A program made the position numbers and the translations under genes. A DNA stretch of 64,000 bases from Ditylenchus dipsaci (lineage: Eukaryota; Nematoda; Chromadorea; Rhabditida; Anguinidae), in contig SADC01000842.1 in the NCBI GenBank assembly GCA_004194705.1, forward strand, positions 124,001-188,000. The letters are read 5' to 3'. The notes beneath the pieces were generated by a model. That model was not told the DNA's origin, did no database searches, and saw only the letters and a list, made by a program, of their open reading frames with translations. Positions 33,452 through 45,900 of the stretch are shown piece by piece; within the stretch, counting starts at the first letter, position 1, and each line of letters begins with the position of its first letter.

Positions 33452-36400
33452 TCATGAGTAAAGCATCCCTGAAATCGGCCACAAAATTTTCGATTTTCGG
33501 ATGCCTTGGTTCCCGAAGATGATTTTTTCAGATTCCAAATAGCTAAAAAAATCACCTAGGGGCCACAGCATTCGAAAATCGAAATTTCCGTGGTAGATAT
33601 CAGAGATGGTATCTTCATTATACATGGCCATACGCATAATTTCGTATTCAGTGCATCGGGAAACACGAGAAAGTGCTGGAAGATTATGTAAAATTTAGGG
33701 TTTAACATTTTACAGTTCAGGCGGTTCCCTTGTCACTGATGAATCCTGAGTAGAGAATGATAATTACCATACATGAAAATCGGAAATTTATAGAATTCTA
33801 ATCTTACACCTCTGAAGTTGTTCCATCACCAAATGGTTCTCTGTGGGATTATAAGTCATACTTCTTTGTGTAAGAAATAAAAGTTGCAGCTTAGGGTAGT
33901 ATTTAATCAAGGAATTATATTCAGTCTCATCCAATGGATATTCATGGTCATACTTCTGAAGTACTTGCAAATACTTTAGATTAGGTGTAACATTTGGTAT
34001 CAGATTGCCTTGTTCGTCATAATCAAAAAGTGAAGACATATTTCCCACCCGAAGGCATTCCAATTTTGTAGCTTTGCGCAGGATTTGTTCAAACATATGA
34101 TAATCCACTCCGTTCTAAATTTTTTGTTATAGGTTCGGCTTTTAACACTCCGAGCCTCATGCGTGACTTTTGCCATTTCTGAAGCAGAATTTCATGAGGA
34201 GCAAGAACTATTTTTTTCAACTTTTTTTCAAATCAAAAAATTGGTTCAAATCGGCCTTTGAAACGGCGTACACCCAATTCATCGTACGGACAATTCATCG
34301 TGTTGTAATAGAGCCTAATTTTAACTAACCTTATCGAATTGTCCGTACGATTAATTGACCTAGACCCCTTTGAAACATGTGACCAATACGCGGGCACTAA
34401 CAACTTAGATAAGACTGTAACTTTTTACCCAGGTATGATTTTGATCTGTTTTAAAAACTATAAATCTTCCTCGTAAGCTACTCTATGTTTCTTTAATTGC
34501 ATGCACACCACTTGTACCGAAAAAATAAAAATTAAATTTACCAAAGATCCCTAAAATGTGAGTTTTGAAAATCGCAGTTGTTTTACAGAAATGCCCATAA
34601 CTTTTTTATATCAATTTTTCGAAAACATGCTTAATAGCATCTGAAAGGACACATTCCGCGCTACAAAATGATGTGTTATTTCATTATACATGCAGTTCAG
34701 AAAACGATGTTAAAAGTCCCACTGGAGGATATAAGGATTTTAAGGATTATATTTTAAATAGCATATTCGTAAGCAATGCACACTCTGCCATGAAAATCGA
34801 TCATTGCGTGTTCCATAAAGCATTCAAAATCGTTTCCTACCATTTCCTTTACTATTAGTACGAAAAAAATTCAAAAAGCGTGCATTTAAATTTTTGGTCA
34901 AAGATTCTAGTGATGTTTTGTACTTTTGTTCATATATTTGAGCATTTTCATGATAAAGCTATTATATATGGCTTTTTTGTAGCTATGTTAGCAGGCTTTC
35001 TTTTGCAAGTTTATATAATTTTTTAATATATAATTTTTTTATATTCCGAGCAAGACTCTAGATCGAAAAGCTCTTTTTGCCACGGCCCATGTTGAAAAAC
35101 AGAGTAAAACAGCCTAAAAATTGGCAATACTTTTAGAATATTTCAACCAAAAAGTGGGCGCCTTATTATTCCCTTCCTAGTACGGCCCTTATTCTTTTTC
35201 TAAATAGTTTATTGACTTTAAGAATAATACAGTATGATGCTATAAAAATGCAACAAAAATGCTACAGTATTTGTTTGCTTAAATCTATTATCTACTAATA
35301 ATATGCTGCGTTTAAAATTATTATTTGGGGTCAAGCGTGGTAGCGTCATTAATGTTTAAAATACTTACAATGTATGAAATGGCTAAGGAAATAAGTTGAG
35401 AAGAGTAAAAACGGTCAACTAATTCCAAATGCCATTTATCCAAAGGACTATCTATCCTTAGATGTTTTATATGAGGCATAAAGCGGAAGAAACGCCCAAA
35501 TCTAGTGTCCACACCAATGTCTCGTAAATGCAGCTCTTCAAGATAGGGACCACAGCGTTGGATTATGGCTGAGAATGCGCCCAGCTAAATTTGCAATATA
35601 TATTAGAAATATAATTTGAAATGAATTTTAAATCGTATTGTCTATGATAGAAGCACGTCTTTATGAAAGCACTTATCTTGGATAATGCCAAAATAGACTA
35701 AAGCCGACCTAGAAATGTGTCTCGAAGCTACATCTTTTGTATTTTTAATACTTTTGAAATTTTTTAGATGAAAAGTGAAATAGACAGTCTTTTTACCTCT
35801 TTAAAGTTTGCAAAATGCATTGAATCAAAAATATTCTGCAACTTACAAGGTAATCATTTGAACGATGCCTTGCAAATCTCTCATATTTTAGCTACTTCTA
35901 AAATTTTTCGAAGTTTTCGATTCGCTGAATACAAAAACAGGCGTAAAGCCTCTGGGTTCAACCAAAAAAATTCTTTTAGGAAGCGTTGGTCCTCCAAGCT
36001 GTTAAATGGTGAAAAATCAGCTTGGGTGACCAAGGCATAAGAAACAACTTTTTTGTCTAAGCCCAGAGATGGATATACGCCTGTTTTTGAATTGAAAACA
36101 CCTGATAAAATATAGGATGCTTGCAGGGGACAGCTCAAACAATTGCCTTGGTAGGCCATCGCATTACGAAAAAAGTTATTATACAATATTTGGCAAAAAG
36201 TTGACTTAAAAATAATGTATCAAAATTTTAATAAATTACTTTTAGGATTTATGTATAACATGAACTTACTGTTCTTGATGGTCTGGTGTGCTTATAGATA
36301 TCCGGATTTCTCAGCGCTAGGCTATAAACACTCCAAGTATGTTCTAAATAGCGATATTTTTCGTCTGGTAGAAAAAGACCGTTACTCAATTTTTCTTTTT

Positions 36401-36648
36401 TAGCCTAAAATCGGATTTTACAAACTTATAATAAAATATACTTTTACAATTGCTGCTTGGCTTAATTCAACAACAAGCTTGTTTCTTTTCCAGTCCTTCC
36501 AAGGTTCTTTTAAGCAAAGCATTTTTCGGGTGAACTTCAGCCTTGTGACCCTTTTCCATGCATGCAGTTTGCCTGCAAGTTTCCAATAAGTGCATACTCT
36601 TTCTACTCGGACACGGTGACGGTAGTTTAAGTGCTCAAATATACGGAC
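33452..36648 (-). CDS. F-box/LRR protein (upstream paralogue, N-terminus missing)
   Basis: Exons: 36448-36648, 36270-36404, 35896-36204, ~35655-35798, 35369-35584, 33810-34114 and 33452-33675. The first encodes the C-terminal part of an F-box (VRIFEHLNYRHRVRVERVCT, then YWKLAG), the module that binds SKP1 in SCF ubiquitin ligases. The start of the F-box must lie in an exon I could not find; the upstream DNA is repeat. Later exons contain leucine-rich-repeat strands: IIQRCGPYLEELHLRD, FMPHIKHLRIDS, KATKLECLRVGNMSSLFDY, VTPNLKYLQVL and YYPKLQLLFLTQ. These would form the substrate-binding solenoid. At least one break is a one-base loss, and the last junction does not join in frame. Intron sizes range from 45 nt to 1.25 kb. 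Confidence 0.75.
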
Positions 36649-36699
36649 CTGAATAACATAATGGATCAAAAATAAAAAATTCTAAGCTTGTGCAGTCCA

Positions 36700-36960
36700 T
36701 TACTTAACGGGACAAACCAGAGAAAGGCGGGGACCACCAGTTTTTTTTCATTTTTTACAAGCGTTTTGATTTAGATTTTTTTAGTTTTCTGCCTAGTTTT
36801 AAAAAGTAGTATAAGGTCGTTTCTATCAGATTTCATACAAAACGAATGAAAAATAAGACGATTCAGAAAATTTTGCTGGTCCGCCATTCCCCCCCCCCCT
36901 CACCCACCTAACTTTTTTAAATGAGCTGGTATGACCTTTTAGGTCTATTGCACTTTGGTA
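36700..36960. repeat. Family H repeat
   Basis: GGCGGGGACCACCAGTTTTT at the left and AAAATTTTGCTGGTCCGCC at the right are mirrored, with TTTTCTGCCTAGTTTTAAAA between. It is similar to 20205-20690 and 38908-39110. It lies directly upstream of the F-box exon. Confidence 0.65.
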
Positions 36961-36999
36961 GTCCAATGTAAATTTAAGAGTTCGAAATATTTTACTAGT

Positions 37000-38900
37000 C
37001 CAGCCCGCACTTTAGTAGATCAGCCTGCACTTTAAAGGTCTTATGCATTATAGTAGTCCAATTATTTACGGAGTGTATTGAGATTTTGATAGTATATAAC
37101 ACCTTCACTTCTCAAAAATACTTAATTTATTATTATTATCAAATTATATTTTTCGACTATTTTTGGAGGGACATAGGGCTGTATTGGGAAAAGAAGGGAC
37201 AGAAAAGGGGCTACTAAGATATTGACGCTACTGTCAAATACCCCCCCCCCCCCCAAAAAAGGCTACTGTAATATACACCCCCCCCCCCAATAAATTTTCA
37301 GGTATCCCAAAAACCATACTTTTTTTGAAAAGTGGTGAAATTATTACGTGTTGTCCCTGAGCCTAATGCCTAACTCCAAAAACCTAAGCCTACGCGCTAA
37401 GCCTAATTCCTAAGCCTAAAAATTATCGGGGAGGGGGGAGGGGACAATTGGCGATTGCAGATAATTTCAGCTCTCGGTTGTTGATGCTATCATCCCTCGC
37501 TTTGGCCTTGGGTATCTTCTCTCTTTTGTTCCTTTTTTCAGCCCTCGGTTTAAGAGCTGGGCATAAATATTCTCTAAATGCACTTTTGTTCAAGAGTCTT
37601 GCTCGGAATTATGTCTGGGAATTATGTCAGTGTCTCGGAATTATGTCAGTTATTGAGGGGGTCTCAATAACTATTTATTCACATTATTAAACCATTTTAA
37701 GGCCAAAATTTAATAAAATAGTTTTGCATTCTCCACCGGCCTGTTGGTTTTTTCTTGTGCTTGGGCAAGGTAAGGCCGGATGTTAGGACGAACTTATAAT
37801 ATTTTATGTAGCTAGGAAAACACGTTTGAGTCCGTCCTAAAAAAGGCTAGTTTACCTTGAGCCTAAGCCAAGGCAGAACAAGGCAAATTTTTTTGAGGCT
37901 CCATATATATAGAGCCGAATAATTTCATTTGACAAATACAGTCACTCAACAAAAATTAAAAAATACCAGAATTTCCAGCGAAAGACTATTAATTGAAGTC
38001 TGGTCCATCTAAAAAAATAACTAATTATAAAATAAATTATATGTCCTAAATTTATAAAAAATAAAAAATAATATTTAAAGCTATCCGTGACTCAACATTC
38101 TGAGAATTGAAAAGAAAAAGACAAGTGAGGTAAAAAAATCAATATGGAAAAGGCAGAAGCGTCAGAGAAAACTAATCTTTTATGTGCTGTTTACTTTTTT
38201 TTACAAAAAAACAAATTAAAGGCTTGCAGCTTGTCAGAGAACTAGTTACGGCTGCAGCAAAAGTGCACCTGCAAATTACTACTTCACAAGGGTGGACAGG
38301 CGCCTTATATGCGCCCAACTCTTTTTTTGGAAAGCAATCATTTCCGTGATATTTCAATTTTTTATGTGATCTGGGATGATTTGGGGTGGTTTAGGTTGGT
38401 TTAGGCTAATTTAAAGTGGTCTAATTCAGGTTGGGGTGCTTAGGGGTTTTTAGGGATATTCGGATTTGTGATTTGGGATGTTAGGAGTGGTTGAGCTAGA
38501 TTTTGGTAGTTTAGAGTCCTTAAAGAAGCTTTCGGGTGATACAAAGTGTTTTTGGTATTTCGGGTGATGGTTGGATTTGGGTTGTCAGGTATCAGGTATT
38601 TTTTACCGGACAACACCTGAATTCTTACAACAGATGCGTATTCGTTCAGCTTTTAAAATTCAAAACTGACTAATAAATTTTGGATTTACCTTGAGACAAC
38701 AAATACATAAATCCAGGTACATCAATTACTCCATGTTAAGCATTTGCCCGATTTCAATGCTTATTTTGCTGAATTCTGAAAAACTGGCTCGAGACGCGAT
38801 GCTCTACGATATCACAATTGAAAGAACACACTCAGTTTAATCGATTACAAGAAGAGTTAGAGTGGCACATCGATTCCAGCTCGAGAAAAGTCAAAATGTA
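37000..38900. other. No gene recognised; low-complexity tracts
   Basis: It contains C-runs at 37232-37253 and 37271-37289, an AAGCCTAA-rich stretch (37360-37425) and a strongly G-skewed GGTTTAGG/GGATGTTAGG-like segment at 38376-38600. A plus-strand frame at 37448-37690 overlaps family B-like sequence and is not supported. Confidence 0.4.
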
Positions 38901-38907
38901 ACACCAG

Positions 38908-39110
38908 CGCGTTACACTGCAATGTAGGCGGGACCAGCAATTTGTTTCTCTCTTGACTATTTTCTACAAGCGTTCTACCGGATCCGACAAACTTTTCTGC
39001 CTACGATAAGGTCATAAATATCAGATTCTAGTTAGAACGAGTGAAAACAAGGACGATTTTAAAAAAAACTGATGGTCTCCGCTTTAATTTGCCGTGTAAC
39101 GCGCTGGTAT
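38908..39110. repeat. Family H repeat, second plain copy
   Basis: AGCGCGTTACACTGCAATG and GGCGGGACCAGCAATTTGTT at the left are mirrored by ACTGATGGTCTCCGC and GTGTAACGCGCTGGTATG at the right. CTTTAA near the right end is compatible with TTAA flanks. Confidence 0.65.
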
Positions 39111-39959
39111 GCCCTTTAACTCATCTTGATACATTTCGTTATAAACCTTGCTGAACAGGTGTCTTAACTCACTAAACATTAAAGTCTTTCACAATTATTC
39201 TTTCAAACATTTTATATGTATCAAAGCATGAACAAACAATGTAACAGAATAACACAGACAATTTCTTGAGATCTAAAGCAAAGATTTTTAATGCGAACAC
39301 AACTTGAAAAAGTAAACAGCGAATATATCTGTCAGAGAAACATATGACGTACTCTAATTATAGTTTTTCCCAAAAGTCTCGAAATGTACCTAATATGTAT
39401 TTTTTAAATGTAGTTTCAAATTCATATTTTCGACCACCCTGTGTTTCGATTTAGGCAAAACTTTTGCACAAAACTAAATTAGCGATTTAATATCAAAACT
39501 GCAAAATTTCTTCAAAAAGAGTTCTGAATTGAGAGTTCTAAAGAAATCTTGAAAAAATTGACCTCTTTTTTATAATGTCTCAATTTTTCAGACATTAACA
39601 CAAAGAAATTGTGTTAAGTTTTTTTGGGGAGGGGGGGGGAAGGGGGTTGGTAAGAGATAAATTACAGAAAATATGTTAACTATCGTAAAAGCCCAAGCCC
39701 ACTCCCCCCTCCGAAAAGTATTTTCTCTAAGCCTATCTTTTTCAGTTCCATTGTTTTTAACCCCAATCTATTGCAATGTGGAGTGTGCTGGTCTTTTGCT
39801 GCGAAGGGCCAAATGCCCTTGGTATCGTCGGTGAAAAAGGTGTGAAATAAATAAAAAATGAAAAAAATTGGCTTAGAGAGAAATACTCTTTGAAGGGGTC
39901 GGCACTTGGGCTGCTATCGTTAACTATCACAGCAAGAAGATGTCATTCAAAGGCATTGT

Positions 39960-42900
39960 TTAATGACCACTTCCTTCCACAGTAACCTTTAAATTTCCTA
40001 GTGGTTCTTCAAGTTTTTTTTCATTGTTTAAAGTTGCTACTTTTTTTGACAAAGTAGTTGGAGATGTTATGGAAGGTCTGAAGACAAACTGGTTGAATAT
40101 TAATAATTATGTTCATTCAAAATCTTACTTTTGTAATTGGATAATTTTCGATTGAAGTTCCTTCTCACGAATTTTCCAATCTGTCATTTTTTCTTTAGCT
40201 GGTCGAAATCAGCCCAGCCTTGTTTCCATCGCAGATACATTCTTTCCCACAGAACCTACAATGTTGCACATGTACGAAGACAAGTGGTCGAACGCAACAA
40301 ACAATGCTTTGTGGAGCAACACTTGGCCAGAGTACAGAGTCATATGGTTCGTAAAGAGGATTTAAAAAACTTGGCAAGACTTCAGGGTGATTGACGTAAG
40401 ACCAGAGCGAAACAGTTCCCTAAATAGATAAATGCCATTCTGAGTGACCAACCTTAAGACTTTTTCCGAAAGATTTTTTAAAAGTGGTTCAAGAGGGCTA
40501 ATTACAATGTTTAAGAATATCTAATTAAATTTCTAAATTTATTCAAGTTACTTTTTTAATTTCAAATAAATGAGTTTTTTCAATTCTGCCCTTTTTGAAT
40601 CGATCAAGTAAAAAATTTTCTGAAAAGTAATCCCTAGTTGTACGATCTCCGTGTGAACTGATCTGTCAAAATTTAGCTGTACGACTGAAATTTGGGTGAA
40701 ATATCTCTACAGTAGTTGACGTGAAGATGTATAGCATGAAAAACTATTTATGAATTGTAAACCAGAGATCGTTGAGACTTTTAATTCTAAAGTGCAAAAG
40801 CTTGAAGGTTCGACACTGGCAGCCTTGAAAAGTTTCTGAAACAAAATTTAGTCTATCAAAAAAGATACCTCTTTTACTCGGTATTTTGTCTTTTCGAACT
40901 CATTGTTGCCAAGATAAGAGCCTAAAAGATCGGTTCAAAAAATTATGAATTTTGTACAAAAATCTTACCAAACTCCGAAGCATACGCATGCTCAAACAAA
41001 AATATTAGAAACTCTTCCGTAAACTCAAAGCAGCACGGATATTGTCGCATTATCTAAATTGTGCTTTAATAATGAAAATCATAATATTGGGTTGAGCAAT
41101 AATTATTGCGACATTATTAAAAACAGTTTTTTCATAAATATTTTCTAATCATTTACTGATACGTCATTTAAAACTTGATATCTCATTTTCTGACCTTACA
41201 ACGATCTATCGTTTTTTTATTAATGACTAAAATAAAGGGTGAAAGTGCTTGAAATAAATGAGGTACGAAGGTGGGCAGTTTAGTAGGATTCATTCATCAC
41301 TTTTTTTCTGCTGCTCTATTCGTATTATAGATGGAAAATTGCCCTTTTCCTTCAAGCCTTTTCCTGGTGTTGCAATTACTACAATCGAGTTGAAGAAAGA
41401 AATGCAAATGGGAATCTAACAGTGGTCGGTTTGTGCAAGTTCTGCAATGCTGGCTACAAGTCAGATGCGAAAAGAATGGAGAAACACTTGCAGGTTGGTT
41501 CTTATAAAAGTATGAAGCGTTCTAATTTTCTGTTTTTGCTTTAGAGTTGCGTCAAAGTCGGAGCCGGATTGGGCAATGTTTACTTTCTAATTATGCAGGA
41601 ATCACTTCCCGCTTGAGCCATGCTTTTCCTTTACACTACTGGTCTCCTTTTTAATGTCGAAGGTTCGACTCCAAGCTGATACATTTCTCTATTATTTATC
41701 ATATAAACAAATTAGAACTCGCTGGGAAGGACAAAAAAAGATCTATCGAACAAAGTATGATGTATCAAAAACGGTACCGGACAATATTTCGCCGACAATT
41801 ATTTCGCCGACATTATTTCGCCGACATTATTTCGCCGACAATTATTTCGCCGACATCATTTCGCGCGACATTATTTCGCGGACCGATATTTCGCCGCGAC
41901 AAATTTCGCCGATATTTTAAGTGTTGTTTTTTTCTAATTCGACCCTTTTTTCTGGATGGTTTTATGGCGATATCAGTTTATGTAATCATTTTATGCAATT
42001 GTCGGTTCCTTTTTGGTCTCCTCATTTATGTTTTATCTTCACGTATTTGTTGTGTTAGTTTTATTTGTCACTTTATTTTTCAGATATCTCTTCGAAGTAT
42101 GGCTAACTTGAACGTTCATCCGAATTGGATGCGTGATGTTTCAGCGGCTGTCCAGGAAAATACAGTATGTTTTTTGTTATTTTCTATCATTCTATTATTT
42201 TCCGCAAGTCTGTGCCAGAAAAAGAGCGATAATGGAGATGATCGTCGACCTCCGCCAACTCCTAGAAATCTCAGGAACTTATGGTCCTTCAAAGAAGAGA
42301 AGGAAGTACCGCCTTGCTGACGAACGAATAAAATGAATGGTGACACAAGCAGTGAACAATTCGAAGAAAATCTTTCCTTTCCAATATCTAGGGGCGATCG
42401 CTTCCAACTTTAGAATGGCTCAAGGTCTTTACATTCCAGCCAGCGAGCCAGAATCATCTGATGAAGAAATTTTGAATCTGGATAGAGAATAATAGGAGTG
42501 TTCATATGTTGTTATTTGCTTCTCTGATTTAGTGTTATTTGCTTTTCTGATGTGTTGTTATAGAACTAGAGTCAATAAAACTTTGTTTTGGTTTTACTTG
42601 AAAAATGTTTGGCATGTAATTAATGAAATTAGTAAAAATAAATAATGGCGGCGAAATTTAGTCGCGGCGAAATAATGGTCCGCGAAATAATGTCGCGCGA
42701 AATAATTGTCGGCGAAATAATGTCGGCGAAATAATTGTCGGCGAAATAATGTCGGCGAAATAATGTCGCGCGAAATAATTGTCGGCGAAATAATGTCGGC
42801 GAAATAATTGTCGGCGAAATATTGTCATGTACCCATCAAAAATAATCAGAAGATGTTTATAAAACCCATTTTTATATATGCCGCAATAATAATTGCTCAA

Positions 42901-45900
42901 CCCGATAGTTTCTCAACAAACCTGCCAAACGCAATCCAGAAAACAAAGAAAAACCGGTGATTCATAAGGTCCTTCAGAAGTATAGTGTCTTTTTTTACTA
43001 ACCGAAAATTTAAACTGACCGGTCAATGAGCCTGTTGCATAAGCCGAATGAGCACATCTTAGAGTGAATGGATGTCCAGCCGCTATCCATTCATGCTCGA
43101 TTAAGGATTGGAATCTACAGAAAAGTTTATTTTGCTTTTGCAATACACATCAAAACACTGACCCTCTCATGGTTCTTGCATCTGAATCCAGACAAAGTTG
43201 AGCAGTAGCAGTGATTAGCAGAGTTGAGTCAGTTCCCTCAGCACCATGAACTACGACAGGTACTTCTACAAATAAGTATAAAATTTCTTTGATCACTTGT
43301 TACAGCACAAGACCAACACCCAGCTACAATAAGCAAAACATAAATGAGCAAAAGCGCATATATACCTCCACTACCTTCGCCTGGACAATGAATGCATTGA
43401 GCGACAACCCCTGTAAATGGGTAAAGTACAGCTTTTAGCGGCATAGAAAAAGTTTTAGTAAATTTTCTTACCAGCACCAGTAATTGTATCAGCGATCTAT
43501 AAATGAAAAATTTGGAATTTGAAATATAATGCCTGAGATACCACATATAAAAAATATCGATATGACGGTGTTATTAGAAAAGGGTGGGATTATTGCAGAA
43601 ATCGGGTTAACACGGGAACGGCCGGTGGTGAGTTTTGTTGATTCTTGCTCAAAATTTAACGTTGAACACGATGATGCAATCAGTTTTTAAAAAAGGCAGT
43701 TCTGGGGTTTTGGCGCCAAGTTGAAAAAGCGCAGTTTCGAAAATGAGTTACTGCATATAAATGACTCTAACTCAGCTTGGTAGGTGTACTAGCAAATAAT
43801 TTATAGCTCATAAGAACCGCGAGGAGATGACTTTTTTATATGCCATTACATTGATGCACTTTGTTTGAAAATTAAAATTAATTTAATAAAAAACTGAAAA
43901 TATTCCTTTTTGAAAACCAGACTTTTTTACGTTTGGGCAGTGATCTTTTTGTCGAGTAGGGGTGTGTCAAAATATAAACACAGAATCTGAGAGCCCTCTT
44001 GATTGGCTTCAAAACGGTATATAAACTTTTCGTAGGTACTTTTCTTTTAAAGGCTGAAAATGTCCTTAAATGTTGGTGGTAATTTTAATTTTTTTAATTT
44101 TGGCAAAAAATTTTGGTTTTACACGAAAAACCGGAAATTCTGAAATCGGATTCGTGATCAGCGTACCCGATTTGCTTACAAAACTATTCTTAAAATGCTA
44201 AATTGACTGTCATATTTCGAATTCCTCTCGATACAAAAATACATTTGAATTACAAAGTATTAAGCTTTTTGAATGTTTTTTTGTCTCGAGAAGAATTCGA
44301 AATATGACAGTCAATTTAGAATTCTAAGAATATTTTTGTAAGCAAATCGGGTACGCTGATCACGAATCCGATTTCAGAATTTCCGGTTTTTCGTGTAAAA
44401 CCAAATTTTTTTGCCAAAAATTAAAAAAAAATTAAAATTACCACCAACATTTAATGTCATTTTCAGCCTTTAAAAGAAAACTACCTACAAAAACTTTATA
44501 TACCGTTTTGAAGCCAATCAAGTGGGCTCTCAGATTCTGTGTTTATATTTTGACACACCCCTACTCGACAAAAAGATCACTGCCCAAACGTAAAAAAGTG
44601 TGGTTTTTTAAAAAGGAATATTTTCAAATTTTTATTAAATTAATTTCAATTTTCAAACAAAGTCCATTAATGTGATAGCACATTCAAAAGCTCATCTCTT
44701 CGCGGTTCTAATGAGCTTTAAATCATTTGCTAATACACCTACCAAGCTGAGTTAGAGTCATTTATATGCAATAACTCATTTTCGAAAACTGCGCTTTTTC
44801 AACTTGGCGCCAAAACCCCAGAACTGCCTTTTTTAAAAAACTGATTGCATCATCATGTTCAGCGTTAAATTTCGCGCAAGAATCAACAAAACTCACCACC
44901 GGCCGTTCCCGTGCTAAATAAAATATATACGATGAGCACCACTTACATATTGCAACAACCACAAGAAGCTAGTTTTCCTAGCCAATTGGAATGCCCATTT
45001 TCATTGCAAACTAAAAAATTGTTCAAATAAACAAAAACTTTGAAGAGAATTTTATCCAGAAAAACTAACGCTCAGCAAGTCTAGCAAGCGAATCATGTAA
45101 ATCTTTTAAACGAGGTATATTTCCATACACATATTTCCACTGGGAATAAAAAGTTGAGTCTCCGAGCCACCACCTATAATATAAACTTAGAATTCATCTT
45201 GGGACAGCTGAAAAATGTTCGCTAACCTTTTCCTTTAGAGGACTGTGAAGCCAACTAAAATTTGTAAATGAGCTATTTTGTTTATAACAAATCAACAGTG
45301 TTTTCGATTTGGCTAGCGCGAGCCAAACGTAAGAGAAAATTCAGTGACCTAGCAAGCCGAATGGCTCGGAGCCATTCAGCTGGCTTCATACACGTGGTGT
45401 GTGATCTTCAGACATTGCAAGATTTGTTTAATTTTTTGCGGCTTTCAAAATTTCTGTGTTCTGATTCCACAATCGATTTTTGACTACGAGTTTTCAAGGA
45501 AACTATCAAAAAACCCCGAAAATTCAGAATATGATTTTAGTTAACAATCCGTTTCCAAAATATGCTTTGATTTTCTTATAATGTTGTAAACTTCGTGCTC
45601 TCTTTTAAAAGCTTCTTTACAAAATAACAACGGCAAATTGACTGCAAAGACCAGGATACAAACGCTTCAAAAAGCACCAAGAAATTGATGAAATTCTTGC
45701 TATGCCTTTGAAACAGCCAAAAAGATTTTTTATTTTTAAATTTTACTTTTGAGCGTGTGTCGAAAATGACTCCTTTGGATCTTGAAAGAAGAGAGTTAAT
45801 AATAGTTTCGTCCTCTTTGCATCTTCGATTAGTAGGACCAATGAGAGGTTGTGAGCAACGTACTATGCAAGACTGAAGCCCATGAATTACAAATTAAATA

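Noticed and set aside
38376..38600. G-rich GGTTTAGG-like stretch as an interstitial telomere
   Set aside because: The units vary in length and sequence and show no regular period.
40137..40394. An 85-codon plus-strand frame
   Set aside because: Antisense to MTMR9 C-terminal exons carrying LWPSVAPQSI and the coiled coil.
41757..42320. A 187-codon plus-strand frame
   Set aside because: Its N-terminal third is translated TTTCGCCGACA repeat and only the later part overlaps plausible cargo, so the whole frame is not a gene.
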